NCBI GenBank assembly: GCA_040384665.1
Contig: JAZKIY010000006.1
Span: forward strand, 88,895 to 152,894
Direction: 5' to 3'
Length of the DNA: 64,000 nt
Source: PCRC01 sp040384665
GTDB lineage: Bacteria; Pseudomonadota; Gammaproteobacteria; Burkholderiales; Burkholderiaceae_C
Of this stretch, positions 15,808 to 24,642 are shown in pieces; position 1 is the first letter of the stretch, and every line of letters starts with the position of its first letter. The notes under the pieces were generated by a model. The model had not been told where the DNA came from, did no database searches, and saw only the letters and a program-made list of their open reading frames with translations. The position numbers and the translations under genes are program-made.

Positions 15808-17066
15808 TGCAGATGCCGCCCGAACTGTTCATCAGCAACACGCACAACGCGGCCTTGCCCGAGTTTGCGCTGGCTTTTGCACAAGCCGGCACGGCAGAAA
15901 CGCTGTTTGCGGCCGTGGCCGGCATGGGCAACCTCTCGCCCTTGCAGGGTGGCGTGGAAGACTGCGTCAGAACGTTGGCCAGTACCCCTTACCGACTGGT
16001 GTTTCTGGATTTTTCGCCATCACAGATTGGCCGCTCGGCCAGCCTCGCCAAGCAGTTGGCCAGCACACGGCCTGAGCTGGCACTGGTGGCAGTGGGTAAT
16101 TCTGCAGTGGCTGATTCGGTGCTGTCGGCGCTGCGCGCCGGCGTGCGCGACTTCATTGACCTGAGCAGTGCCCATCTGGAAGCTGCCGCCATTGTTCAAA
16201 AAGCGCTGGCAAGCGGCCATTCGCCTGCTGCCAGCCACAGCCCGGCCTCACGCGGCAAGCTGGTGGTGTTGCTGGGTGCACGGGCTGGCGTGGGCACCAG
16301 TTGCGCCGCTGTCAATCTGACATTGCTGGCCCAGCGCGCTTACGGAGCTGAAGGCAAAACCCTGCTGCTCGACTTTGGCATTCCAGTGGCCGATGCATCG
16401 CTCTATCTGGGCCAGAAAAAAGAGTTTGACCTGCTGCAGGCCATCAACAGCCTGAACCGCATTGACGAAACTTTCATTGCTTCGGCCTTTGCTCGCCACA
16501 ACAGCGGTTTTACCTTGCTGCCGATGCCAAGCCAAGCGGAGCGCATGCGTGAAATTGCCTACAGCGACGCACTGTCGTTGCTGGATGTGATGCGTGGTTT
16601 TTTCCCACTGCAGATCGCCGATCTGGGTGGTTGCAGTGACCCAGATTTTGTGGCCGCCATGGTGCGCAACGCCGACGAAGTATTGCTGGTGAGCGACCCG
16701 TCGGTTGGTGCCATTGTGTCGGCGCGCACCTTGCTGCAAGCGCTGGCCGAGCGCGGCGTGATTGTCAGCAAACTGCAACTGCTGTTGTCCAAGCATGACG
16801 AGGCGTTGGCCTTGACGGCGGCCGATGTGGCCAAACGCCTGGGTATTCAGCCCATGGGTGAATTGCCGCAGTGCCATGTGCCGATGTTGCAAGCCATCAA
16901 CCAGGGGCGCGCACTGGCCGAAGTGGCACCGACCGATGCCTACGTGCAGGCGCTTGAAGCCGTCTGGCGCCGGTTTGACTGGATGCCAGAGTCCAAGCCA
17001 GCCGCTTCCCGCTTCAACCAGGGGCTGGTGAAAGGTTTGCGCAGCTTCATGCAACGGCCTTCCTGA
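15804..17066 (+). CDS. cpaE: Pilus assembly protein TadZ/CpaE (atypical MinD-like ATPase)
   Basis: 420 residues. An N-terminal receiver-like domain (about 1-145, without a clear phosphoacceptor aspartate pocket) is followed by a MinD/ParA-like domain. The P-loop reads GARAGVGTS: the deviant Walker A lysine and the usual GK[ST] lysine are both missing, which is typical of many TadZ proteins. A Walker B-like strand LQIADLGG is visible. TadZ localises the Tad machinery, often to a pole, and recruits other components. The start is the ATG overlapping the cpaC stop. Confidence 0.9.
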   Translation: MMQMPPELFISNTHNAALPEFALAFAQAGTAETLFAAVAGMGNLSPLQGGVEDCVRTLASTPYRLVFLDFSPSQIGRSASLAKQLASTRPELALVAVGNSAVADSVLSALRAGVRDFIDLSSAHLEAAAIVQKALASGHSPAASHSPASRGKLVVLLGARAGVGTSCAAVNLTLLAQRAYGAEGKTLLLDFGIPVADASLYLGQKKEFDLLQAINSLNRIDETFIASAFARHNSGFTLLPMPSQAERMREIAYSDALSLLDVMRGFFPLQIADLGGCSDPDFVAAMVRNADEVLLVSDPSVGAIVSARTLLQALAERGVIVSKLQLLLSKHDEALALTAADVAKRLGIQPMGELPQCHVPMLQAINQGRALAEVAPTDAYVQALEAVWRRFDWMPESKPAASRFNQGLVKGLRSFMQRPS

Positions 17067-17105
17067 TTTGTTTTTACTTGCCATTACTGATTGAGCGAGA
17101 CCACC

Positions 17106-18422
17106 ATGCGCAACGGCACTTACGAATTTTCCACCGACACCAGCAGCTTTGCCGGGTCACAGCAGTTTCTGGACATCAAGCAAAGCGCGCAGTCGCACCT
17201 GTTGACGCGCATTGAAGAAGAGGGCCAGGAACTGACGCGCAAACCGCGCAACACGGTGCAGCAGTTTGTGCTGACCGAGGTGGATGCCTTCATTCGCAGC
17301 AAGCGCGTGCCCATCAATGACCTGGAAACCCGCGTGATTGCCGACGCCTTGTTCAAGGACTTGATGGGACTCGGCCCGCTGGAAGATTTGCTGATGGACC
17401 CTTCCATCGAAGACATCTTGTGCAACGGTCCGAAAGAAGTGTTTGTGTCACGCGGCGGCGTGCTGGAACGTGCCAGCACCCGTTTTACCGACAGTGCCCA
17501 TCTGCTGCGCATCGTGCGCCGCATTCTGGCGCCGCTGGGGCGCAGGCTGGATGAATCGACGCCGATGGTCGATGCCCGGCTGCACGACGGCGGGCGGCTC
17601 AACGCCATCATTGAACCGCTGGCGCTGGAAGGGCCGGTGGTGTCGATCCGCAAGTTCCGCAAAGACCCGATGACACCGCAAGAGCTGGTGGGGCTGGGCA
17701 GCATGAACCAGGCGGTGCATGACTTGCTGCACGCAGCGGTAAAAAATCGCTGCAACATCATCATCAGCGGCGGTACCAGCTCCGGTAAAACTTCGCTGCT
17801 GAACGCGTTGGCGAACTTTATTGGTGAAACCGAACGCATCATCACCATTGAAGACACGGCCGAACTGAAGCTGCACCATGAGCACGTGGTGCGACTGGAG
17901 TCGCGCCCTGGTGGTTTTGAAGGCACTGGCGAAGTGACACCTCGAGACCTGATGCGCAACAGTTTGCGCATGCGGCCAGACCGGGTGATTTTGGGCGAGG
18001 TGCGTGGTGGCGAGGTGCTGGAACTGCTGCAGGCCATGGGCACTGGTCATGATGGCTCGATGGGCACCATCCATGCCAACAGCCCGCGCGAATGTCTGTA
18101 CCGCATGGAAATGCTGGCTGGTTTTGCCGGTTTTCAGGGCAGTGAAAGCAGCCTGCGCCGCATGATCTCCAGCGCGGTGGATTTCATTGTGCAGATTGGT
18201 CGACTTGCCAACGGCAAGCGGCGCATTTTGTCGGTCACCGAAATTACTGGCTTTGGCGACAACATTGTTTCCATGCAGGAGCTGTACCGGCATGAAACCG
18301 TGATTGGCCCGGACGGCAAGGAATACGACCGTTGGCAAGGCCTGGGTGTACCGCCACACAGCCCCAAGCTGGCAGCGTTGCGCCACATGCCAGCGGGTGG
18401 CAAGGGGCACATCCATGTCTAG
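17106..18422 (+). CDS. cpaF: Tad secretion ATPase TadA/CpaF
   Basis: 438 residues of the type II/IV secretion ATPase superfamily. Features: N-terminal helical domain, PAS-like region (GLGPLEDLLMDPSIEDILCNG), Walker A ISGGTSSGKTSLLNAL, an Asp box (ITIEDTAELKL), Walker B (DRVILGEVRGGE) and the His box region (GHDGSMGTIHANS). This hexameric cytoplasmic ATPase powers extension, and in some species retraction, of the Flp pilus. A TTG 15 bp upstream (17091) is a possible alternative start. The last 8 bp overlap tadB. Confidence 0.96.
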   Translation: MRNGTYEFSTDTSSFAGSQQFLDIKQSAQSHLLTRIEEEGQELTRKPRNTVQQFVLTEVDAFIRSKRVPINDLETRVIADALFKDLMGLGPLEDLLMDPSIEDILCNGPKEVFVSRGGVLERASTRFTDSAHLLRIVRRILAPLGRRLDESTPMVDARLHDGGRLNAIIEPLALEGPVVSIRKFRKDPMTPQELVGLGSMNQAVHDLLHAAVKNRCNIIISGGTSSGKTSLLNALANFIGETERIITIEDTAELKLHHEHVVRLESRPGGFEGTGEVTPRDLMRNSLRMRPDRVILGEVRGGEVLELLQAMGTGHDGSMGTIHANSPRECLYRMEMLAGFAGFQGSESSLRRMISSAVDFIVQIGRLANGKRRILSVTEITGFGDNIVSMQELYRHETVIGPDGKEYDRWQGLGVPPHSPKLAALRHMPAGGKGHIHV

Positions 18423-19365
18423 CACGTTGCTGACCGTGATGGCCTTTGCATTTGCTTTGGCTGGGGCAGGGCTCTACCTGTGGCAACGCGCCAAATGGCA
18501 AGACCAGCGCCAGGCCGCTGCCGCCGGGCTGGACCAGTTGATGAAACTGGAACTGGGCGTGCCAATGAGCACGGCGCAAGACCGCCAGACCCGGCAGCGC
18601 AGACAGGCCATGTTTGGCAACGGCAAGAATCTGTGGATCAACCACACGCTCTTGCGCGCTGGCTTGGCTGACCGGCCACGCACGCTGGTGTTGGCAGCTT
18701 TGCCACCGCTGCTTTTGGGCGCTGTGGGTGGGTTGCTGCAAGGCGCGTTGCTGGCGCTGGTGTTGTGCGGGTTTGGCTGCGCGGTGGTGATGGTGTGGCT
18801 GAACTGGCGCATTAGCCGCCAGAACATGGCATTGACCCACGCCATACCGGTTTTTTTAGACAGTGTGGTGCGGATGATGACCGTGGGACACAGCGTGCAG
18901 TCGGCCTTTCAAAACGGCGTGACCACACCGGGTACGCCGTTGGGTAACGCCATGGCGCACACCTCGCGGCTGCAGGCCAGCGGCCTGGATTCTGACCAGG
19001 CTTTGCAAGCAGTGGGTGAGTTGTACAACTCGACCGAACTGATTCTGCTGGCGTCAATTCTCCGCATGGGCATGCGTTTTGGTGGCAGGGGCGACTTGAT
19101 CATTGCCAGGGTGGCGGTGTTCATTCGTGACCGTGAGCAGGCCCAGCAAGACTTGATGGCCCAGTCTGCCGAGACCCGTTTGTCGGCGTGGATCATGGGC
19201 GGTCTTCCTGTCGCCCTTGCGCTCTACATCATCGCGATGAACCCCAAGTTTATTGGCGGCATGTGGGCTGACCCCTTGGGCAACAAGCTGTTGATTGGTG
19301 CTTTGGTTCTGGAGCTTATTGGCGCAGCCGTCTTGTACAGAATGACCAAATCGCTGGAGGACTGA
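18415..19365 (+). CDS. tadB: Tad inner-membrane platform protein TadB
   Basis: 316 residues: a membrane helix at the N-terminus, two further hydrophobic segments around residues 80-125, a T2SSF domain (about 150-280, DSVVRMMTVGHSVQSAFQ and RMGMRFGGRGDLI) and C-terminal helices. With TadC it forms the inner-membrane platform that couples the TadA motor to pilin. The ATG at 18415 was chosen because it gives the expected hydrophobic N-terminus and coupled translation (8-nt overlap with cpaF). The frame is open further upstream, but that part is inside cpaF. Confidence 0.93.
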   Translation: MSSTLLTVMAFAFALAGAGLYLWQRAKWQDQRQAAAAGLDQLMKLELGVPMSTAQDRQTRQRRQAMFGNGKNLWINHTLLRAGLADRPRTLVLAALPPLLLGAVGGLLQGALLALVLCGFGCAVVMVWLNWRISRQNMALTHAIPVFLDSVVRMMTVGHSVQSAFQNGVTTPGTPLGNAMAHTSRLQASGLDSDQALQAVGELYNSTELILLASILRMGMRFGGRGDLIIARVAVFIRDREQAQQDLMAQSAETRLSAWIMGGLPVALALYIIAMNPKFIGGMWADPLGNKLLIGALVLELIGAAVLYRMTKSLED

Positions 19366-19367
19366 CT

Positions 19368-20330
19368 ATGGCAAACACACAACTTTCTTTCCTGTTGATG
19401 GTGTCGGCTGGCCTGGTGCTGCTGGCTGTGTTGGCCCTGGCCGCAGACCGCCTGCTGGCTCGCCGTCGCAACATGAACATGCAAGAGCAACTGGACGCGG
19501 TGCTGAATGCCGGCGTAGCAAAGGCTGGATCTGCCGCAAACCGCTCACATGCTGACCGTTTGCGCCAACTGGTGGATTCGGTGGCGAATCTGGGCGAAAA
19601 AGTGTCGGCCTCGCGTTTTGGGCAAATGTCGCTGGAAGACGAAGACGTGCGTCTGCTGGCACTTTGCAACCTGCGCGATCTGCGCAGCCGCTATGTGTTT
19701 CTGGCCAGTCGGGTGGTGACGCCCATCGTCCTGATGTTGGCCGTTGTGATTTTTTACGCTGGTACGGGTTTCAAACTCGGGCTTGCGCTGTTCGCCGCGT
19801 TGAGTGTGGGATTCCTTTTGCCCAAATTTGTGCTGCAGTCGGTTGCGCGCCGCCGCCAGAGCCGCATTGATGTGGAGTTGCCCTGGCTGCTGGAACTGCT
19901 GCAACTGATGATGGGCGTAGGCATGAGCGTGGACCAGAGTCTGCAAATGGTGATCAACGACTTTCGCAGCACGGCGCCGGTACTGGCTTCTGAGCTTGAA
20001 ATTGCCAACCAACAGTTTTCAGTGGGTCGCAGCCGTGAGCAGAGCCTGCAGCGCTTGGTGAAACTGTTTGACAACGAAGACCTGAAGACTTTTGTAGACC
20101 TTTTGCTGCAAGTGGACCGGTTTGGCGGTGCGGTGCAAGAACCATTAAAGCGGTTTGGTGACCGCTTATTGGAGCAACGGCGCAACAGGGTCCGTGAAAA
20201 GATCGGGAAACTGACTGTGAAGATGAGCGCTGTGATGATTTTGTTTCTGATGCCTGCGCTGATGATCGTGGCCGGTGGCCCCGGTTTTCTGGGTGTCATT
20301 CGCGCGCTTGGAAACATGAATGGAGGCTAA
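19368..20330 (+). CDS. tadC: Tad inner-membrane platform protein TadC
   Basis: 320 residues, paralogous in layout to TadB: an N-terminal helix, a cytoplasmic region, two helices around residues 120-165, the T2SSF domain (ELPWLLELLQLMMGVGMSVDQSLQ and FVDLLLQVDRFGGAVQEPL) and a C-terminal helix pair ending LGVIRALGNMNGG. It partners TadB in the platform. It starts 2 bp after the tadB stop, with CTGGAGGACTG as ribosome-binding site inside the end of tadB. Its own end overlaps an in-frame upstream start of tadD. Confidence 0.93.
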   Translation: MANTQLSFLLMVSAGLVLLAVLALAADRLLARRRNMNMQEQLDAVLNAGVAKAGSAANRSHADRLRQLVDSVANLGEKVSASRFGQMSLEDEDVRLLALCNLRDLRSRYVFLASRVVTPIVLMLAVVIFYAGTGFKLGLALFAALSVGFLLPKFVLQSVARRRQSRIDVELPWLLELLQLMMGVGMSVDQSLQMVINDFRSTAPVLASELEIANQQFSVGRSREQSLQRLVKLFDNEDLKTFVDLLLQVDRFGGAVQEPLKRFGDRLLEQRRNRVREKIGKLTVKMSAVMILFLMPALMIVAGGPGFLGVIRALGNMNGG

Positions 20331-20334
20331 TGCC

Positions 20335-21225
20335 ATGACCCTTTCTTTAGTTGCAAATTTTTCCCGCGCCGTGCCTGGTGTGCTAGCCGCCTGTGTTGTT
20401 CTACTGGGCGGTTGCGCCACTTCTGGCAGCACGGGGGCCAACATGGCGCAACGCGCCGATGCGCAGACCCAACTCGCACAAAAAGAGGCGGCCGATCGCC
20501 CTCCTGTGCTCGCAGACAACCGCGCCACCCACGTGCAACTGGTCACGCAGATGCAGCAAAAAAGTCTGTACTTTGCATCCCTCGCGCACATCGATGCCCT
20601 GCAGCAGCGCTGGGGCGCAGATGCAGAGTTGGACCTGCTCCGTGCAGACGCGCTGAGACAGACTGGTCAAACAGCCAATGCCCGCACGGTCTACAGCCAA
20701 TTGCTGGCAACACCCATGAAGGCGCGTGCCGCACACGGCCTGGGGCTGTTGGCCGGCAGGGCAGGTGACTTCCCGGGCGCGGTGGGATTTTTGCAGCAAG
20801 CCACACAAGCCGCCCCAACAGATGCTGACGTGCTCAATGACCTGGGCTTTGCGCTGATGCAGCAAGGCCAATGGGCCGATGCCCGACTGCCGCTGATGAA
20901 GGCGTCAGAACTGGCCAGCGACAACCCGCGCATCTGGAGCAATGTCGCGCTCTTCCTCACGCTGGACGGGCAGACCAAACAAGCCATGGACGTGGCTGAG
21001 AGTCGCCAGCTGTCTGCAGTTGCGCGCAACCAGATTGTTGAAATGGCCCGAAGTATTCGTGAACGCAACAGCGGTGCCAGTACCTCGCCATCTGCAGCAG
21101 TCTCTGCAATGGAAGTGGTGGTCCAGCCTGCCAGGTCAACCGACACGGTTGCTCAACTCAACCCCAACCTTACCCCATCGTTCGGCATTGCCAGGCTGAT
21201 GGCGTTGCCCTCCAGCAACCCTTGA
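20335..21225 (+). CDS. tadD: TadD-like TPR lipoprotein
   Basis: 296 residues. The ATG at 20335 was chosen over the one at 20320 because GGAGG sits 7 nt in front of it. The N-terminus is a lipoprotein signal ending in the lipobox LLGGC (cysteine near residue 26). The middle contains tetratricopeptide-type helices (for example GLLAGRAGDFPGAVGFLQQA, then DVLNDLGFALMQQGQWADA). TadD proteins are outer-membrane lipoproteins required for Tad pilus assembly, possibly as pilotin for the secretin. No separate RcpB is present, so this may be the only pilotin candidate in the locus (inference). Confidence 0.88.
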   Translation: MTLSLVANFSRAVPGVLAACVVLLGGCATSGSTGANMAQRADAQTQLAQKEAADRPPVLADNRATHVQLVTQMQQKSLYFASLAHIDALQQRWGADAELDLLRADALRQTGQTANARTVYSQLLATPMKARAAHGLGLLAGRAGDFPGAVGFLQQATQAAPTDADVLNDLGFALMQQGQWADARLPLMKASELASDNPRIWSNVALFLTLDGQTKQAMDVAESRQLSAVARNQIVEMARSIRERNSGASTSPSAAVSAMEVVVQPARSTDTVAQLNPNLTPSFGIARLMALPSSNP

Positions 21226-21289
21226 CTGGCACCGGCCCGTTCAAGTTGATCGTCAAATGTGCCGATTTACCCCACCACAAGGACAAACC

Positions 21290-21586
21290 ATGTCGCACCT
21301 CCGAATCAGGCGCATTGCCGCCCTTATGCCCAGCAGCCGAATGATCGCTGTGGTCGCCCTTTTCAGCGCCTGCAGTGCTGGGGCACAGGTGGAGACAGCT
21401 GCCACCGTCGGCACCAGCACCCGTAACTTGCTTGACCTGCAGCGCAGTGGTCGCCAGGCCGGCGCTGAGCTACCAATGTTGGGAGCAGCCTCAGCATTGG
21501 CCTACCAGCGCTACCTGCAAGCCAACAAGTACCCGATTCCGGAGTATTTCTCGGAAAACCTCAACGCCAGCAAGACCAGCAAGTAA
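21290..21586 (+). CDS. DUF3613-like secreted small protein of tad locus
   Basis: 98 residues with a signal peptide (basic start MSHLRIRR, hydrophobic segment around MIAVVALFSACSAGAQ, probable cleavage after AGA). The mature part ends in a conserved-looking helix, TRNLLDLQRSGRQAGAELPMLGAASALAYQRYLQ. This pattern fits the DUF3613 family, which I know from tad loci of Burkholderiales; its function is not established. The start ATG 21290 has AAGGAC upstream. It sits between tadD and the tadE gene and is presumably part of the operon. Confidence 0.7.
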   Translation: MSHLRIRRIAALMPSSRMIAVVALFSACSAGAQVETAATVGTSTRNLLDLQRSGRQAGAELPMLGAASALAYQRYLQANKYPIPEYFSENLNASKTSK

Positions 21587-21611
21587 GAAGTAAGCCATTC
21601 AAAGATCAAAC

Positions 21612-22127
21612 GTGAACACAGTGCACATACGGCGGCGCGAACATAGCAAATGCTGGCAGCAAAGTGGTGTCTATGCGATCGAATTTGCCTTGGTGTTTCC
21701 AGTATTCTTCTTGTTGGCATATGGGGTTTTGGCATTTGCCTTGGTGTTTTTCATGCGCTTGAATTTGCAGCATGCGACGGAAGAGGGCGCACGCGCTGCT
21801 TTGCAATACCAAACCACACAGAGTGCCCGACTGCAGCGGGCTGTGACTGTGACGCAGTCGCAAACCAGCTGGATGCCGGTTTTGCCTGTTGTGGTGGCTG
21901 ATATCTGCCCAATCAACTCCGGGTGCCAACCAACCAGCACGCCTGGCGCACCAGCCATCGCATGTGGTGACACCATGTCCGAAGCCTGCCAGATTGTTGT
22001 GGTTGCCAACTACGACTATGCAGCTAATCCGTTGATTCCAGAACTGTTAGGGCTAGGTCTCTTGTTACCCAATACACTTCGCGCCGTCGCTGCTGTACTG
22101 GTGGACGGTAGAACGCTCAAGCCATGA
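21612..22127 (+). CDS. tadE: TadE-family pseudopilin
   Basis: 171 residues from GTG 21612. A short basic leader is followed by the TadE signature GVYAIEFALVFPVFFLLAYG (A-I-E-F with the glutamate of type IV pilin processing), one membrane helix, and a periplasmic domain containing four cysteines. TadE-type pseudopilins are cleaved by the prepilin peptidase and help pilus assembly. No good Shine-Dalgarno sequence precedes the GTG, so initiation may be weak. The 3' end overlaps the next gene by 4 bp. Confidence 0.87.
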   Translation: MNTVHIRRREHSKCWQQSGVYAIEFALVFPVFFLLAYGVLAFALVFFMRLNLQHATEEGARAALQYQTTQSARLQRAVTVTQSQTSWMPVLPVVVADICPINSGCQPTSTPGAPAIACGDTMSEACQIVVVANYDYAANPLIPELLGLGLLLPNTLRAVAAVLVDGRTLKP

Positions 22128-22618
22128 GAGTCGTCATGCAGGGAACATTTCGTACAAAAACGCAGACGGGCGTGGCTGCCATTGAGTTCGCGCTGGTGTT
22201 GCTGCTGTTTTTGTCGCTGCTTTACGGCATCGCCACGTTTGGCATGGTGTTCTACACCCAGCAAGCGGTATCGCGAGCTGCTGAAGATGGCGCTCGTGCC
22301 ATTTCGCTTTTAGGTTCAACCGCGCTGGTAGCGAATGACCCGCAGATTCAGGGTGTTGTACGCAACTCATTGGCGGCGTCGCTGATTGCCCCTCCAGGTG
22401 TGGATTACGACACTGCGGCCGAACGTAAAACTTGGGTCAGCAACGCCCAGAACGTGAGCGTCACAACCACCGACAACGCCTGCGGCAGCAGCGGACCGAG
22501 TTGCGTGAATGTGACTGTGCAATACCAATACAGCAGGAACAGCATTCTTCCCGCGTCGTCGCTAATCAACTGGACGCTGCCAACCACTCTGACTGCCAGC
22601 GCTTTTGCGTCCAAGTAA
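22124..22618 (+). CDS. tadF: TadE/TadF-family pseudopilin
   Basis: 164 residues with the same plan as the preceding gene: a basic leader, processing motif TGVAAIEFALVLLLFLSLLY, one helix, then a periplasmic domain with a cysteine pair (NACGSSGPSC). It is a second pseudopilin of the Tad apparatus; TadE and TadF are similar, so the exact letter is a convention based on position. The ATG overlaps the upstream stop (ATGA). A second in-frame ATG four codons later is an alternative. Confidence 0.85.
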   Translation: MRVVMQGTFRTKTQTGVAAIEFALVLLLFLSLLYGIATFGMVFYTQQAVSRAAEDGARAISLLGSTALVANDPQIQGVVRNSLAASLIAPPGVDYDTAAERKTWVSNAQNVSVTTTDNACGSSGPSCVNVTVQYQYSRNSILPASSLINWTLPTTLTASAFASK

Positions 22619-22629
22619 GAGCACACACA

Positions 22630-24606
22630 ATGAAAAGCATGCCCCTCATTTCTACCCAGACACAGAATTTGCGCCAGCGTGGCTCGATTCTTGTTCAAGC
22701 CTCGGCTTTTTTGCTGGTCATCGTGATCGCGCTGAGCGGTACCGAGCTGGGGTATTTGTTCTATGTCAAGCGGGAAATGCAAAAGGCGGTGGACCTTTCT
22801 GCATTGGCTGGCGCTCAGGCGCTTAACCTCAGCGGTTGTACTGCAGGGGCGGCCGCGGCCACTGCCAATGCCAATAAAAATCTTGAAAGGATCGGCTTCA
22901 TACCTACGGTTACAGCAATATGTGGAACTTGGACTGCCACTAGCACTGCCCCGCAGCATTTTGTGGTTGGTGGTACCCAGCCCAATGCGATGAAGGTGTC
23001 TATCTCTGGTACTGGACCGACTTTGATACCGCTATTTCAGTTCAGCAGATTGGTCACCACCCAAGCAGTTGCTGCGGGTAATACTGCACTGGCTGCGCTC
23101 ACCATAAGAAGTACTTTGGCCAGTGTTGACACCAGCAAATCTGCCGCGCTCAATTCGTTGTTCGGCGGTCTGTTAGACGGCAGCGTAAACTTGTCGGCTG
23201 TGGGATGGGATGGGCTTGTTAAAACAGACATCAAATTACTCAGCTACCTGGATCAGCTGGCAATCAATTCCAGCATTGCCGCCGGTCAATATGACCAGGT
23301 TGTTGCGGCACCAACATCTGTTGGAAACTTGCTTCACGCTGCAGTTCAGGTACTGCAAAGAGACGGGGGCACCGCACAAACTACGCTGGATGCGATCAAT
23401 GGGTTGATTGCTCTGCAGCAATCCATTCCTGGAGGTGCGCCACTCATCAAGCTTGCTGATTTACTGCAGCTACAGACTGGTACGTCGATTTCTGGCGCTG
23501 ACCTCAGTCTTCAGGTTTTTCAGCTGGCAGAGGCGTTTGTTCAGCTGGCAAACAAGAACAGTGCTGTGACCGCAAGCATTCCGCTGAATGTTCCTGGCAT
23601 AGGTACGGTAACTACACGAATCAAAGTTATTGAGCCTCCACAGATATCTGCAATAGGCAATCCAGCCTTGGCCAAAGTTGATCCCCTCGGGCCGAACAAA
23701 ATCTATGTTCGAACTGCCCAGGTTCGTACTTTGGTTTCGGTGGATCTGAATTCCTCATTGACCAGTTTGGTTGGAACGTTACTCAACACAGTAAATAGCC
23801 TGCTATCGCCAATCACAAACCTCCTGAATGGTCTTTTAAATTTAAACTTACTGTCCGCTTTGAGCGTTGGCAACGTAACAGATATTCAAATATTGCCCTC
23901 ACCATTCCGTCTGGATGTCAACCTTGACCTGGCTGCCGGCAATGCACACGTCACGGACTTTAGTTGTGGTTCCGCTGGCAGCAAATCGCTGACTGTCCCT
24001 GCTACGACTTCTGCTGTAGATGTGCGCATTGGAAAAATGGGTACTAGTGCGGCAGACGCTGCAGCCAAAGTGTTTGCCTCCTCTTCGTTGCCTCCAGTAG
24101 TTGCGCCAATTCCGTTGGTTGATATTGGAAAGAAATCTTGCATTACTGCGCTTCTATGTGGGGCAAGAACTCCTTTCTATGGAGGCGGCATTGGCCTAAA
24201 AACGGACACCAACCCCACAGGGTCTCAGCCCGCAATCGGAAATTCAGAAACTAAGACTTTTACCTCACCAGCTGCTGCGAACTTGCCAGAGCTCTATCAA
24301 CCGCCGAAGTACCAATCGATCGCTGCGACCAATATTGTTAATGGCCTTTCTAACGCGCTATCGGCACCAGGCATCCAGATGTACAGGCCCGCAGTATCGG
24401 GGAGCGGCTTGGGTAGCTTGTTGGTTGGCGTTGGTAGCACGATTGACCTGCTTATTCCCCAGCTGCAGCAAGCTGTCAGAACGGTCTTGTCTCCACTGCT
24501 GGACCCGATCGTCAACTCGCTGCTCAAGAACCTTGGAATTGAACTTGCCCAACTGGACGTTGGTGCGAGGATGACCTGTGGCGGAACAGCTAGGCTGGTG
24601 TACTAA
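22630..24606 (+). CDS. tadG: TadG-like pilus assembly protein
   Basis: 658 residues. The N-terminus has the pseudopilin-like segment RGSILVQASAFLLVIVIALSGTELGYLFYVKREMQKAVDLSALAGAQAL, characteristic of the Tad/TadG_N family, where A-S-A is in place of the A-I-E processing motif. The rest is a long extracytoplasmic region of low-complexity, Ser/Thr/Ala/Leu-rich sequence without a recognisable von Willebrand A domain. The gene is clearly more AT-rich than its neighbours, especially between 22.9 and 24.5 kb, and uses more A/T-ending codons. TadG is needed for Tad pili in several species and may anchor the pilus in the inner membrane. It is the last gene of the locus, convergent with the gentisate operon; no terminator was seen in the 36-bp gap. 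Confidence 0.85.
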   Translation: MKSMPLISTQTQNLRQRGSILVQASAFLLVIVIALSGTELGYLFYVKREMQKAVDLSALAGAQALNLSGCTAGAAAATANANKNLERIGFIPTVTAICGTWTATSTAPQHFVVGGTQPNAMKVSISGTGPTLIPLFQFSRLVTTQAVAAGNTALAALTIRSTLASVDTSKSAALNSLFGGLLDGSVNLSAVGWDGLVKTDIKLLSYLDQLAINSSIAAGQYDQVVAAPTSVGNLLHAAVQVLQRDGGTAQTTLDAINGLIALQQSIPGGAPLIKLADLLQLQTGTSISGADLSLQVFQLAEAFVQLANKNSAVTASIPLNVPGIGTVTTRIKVIEPPQISAIGNPALAKVDPLGPNKIYVRTAQVRTLVSVDLNSSLTSLVGTLLNTVNSLLSPITNLLNGLLNLNLLSALSVGNVTDIQILPSPFRLDVNLDLAAGNAHVTDFSCGSAGSKSLTVPATTSAVDVRIGKMGTSAADAAAKVFASSSLPPVVAPIPLVDIGKKSCITALLCGARTPFYGGGIGLKTDTNPTGSQPAIGNSETKTFTSPAAANLPELYQPPKYQSIAATNIVNGLSNALSAPGIQMYRPAVSGSGLGSLLVGVGSTIDLLIPQLQQAVRTVLSPLLDPIVNSLLKNLGIELAQLDVGARMTCGGTARLVY

Positions 24607-24642
24607 AACCTGTAGATTGCAAGCAGCTATGTGGTTGCACGA

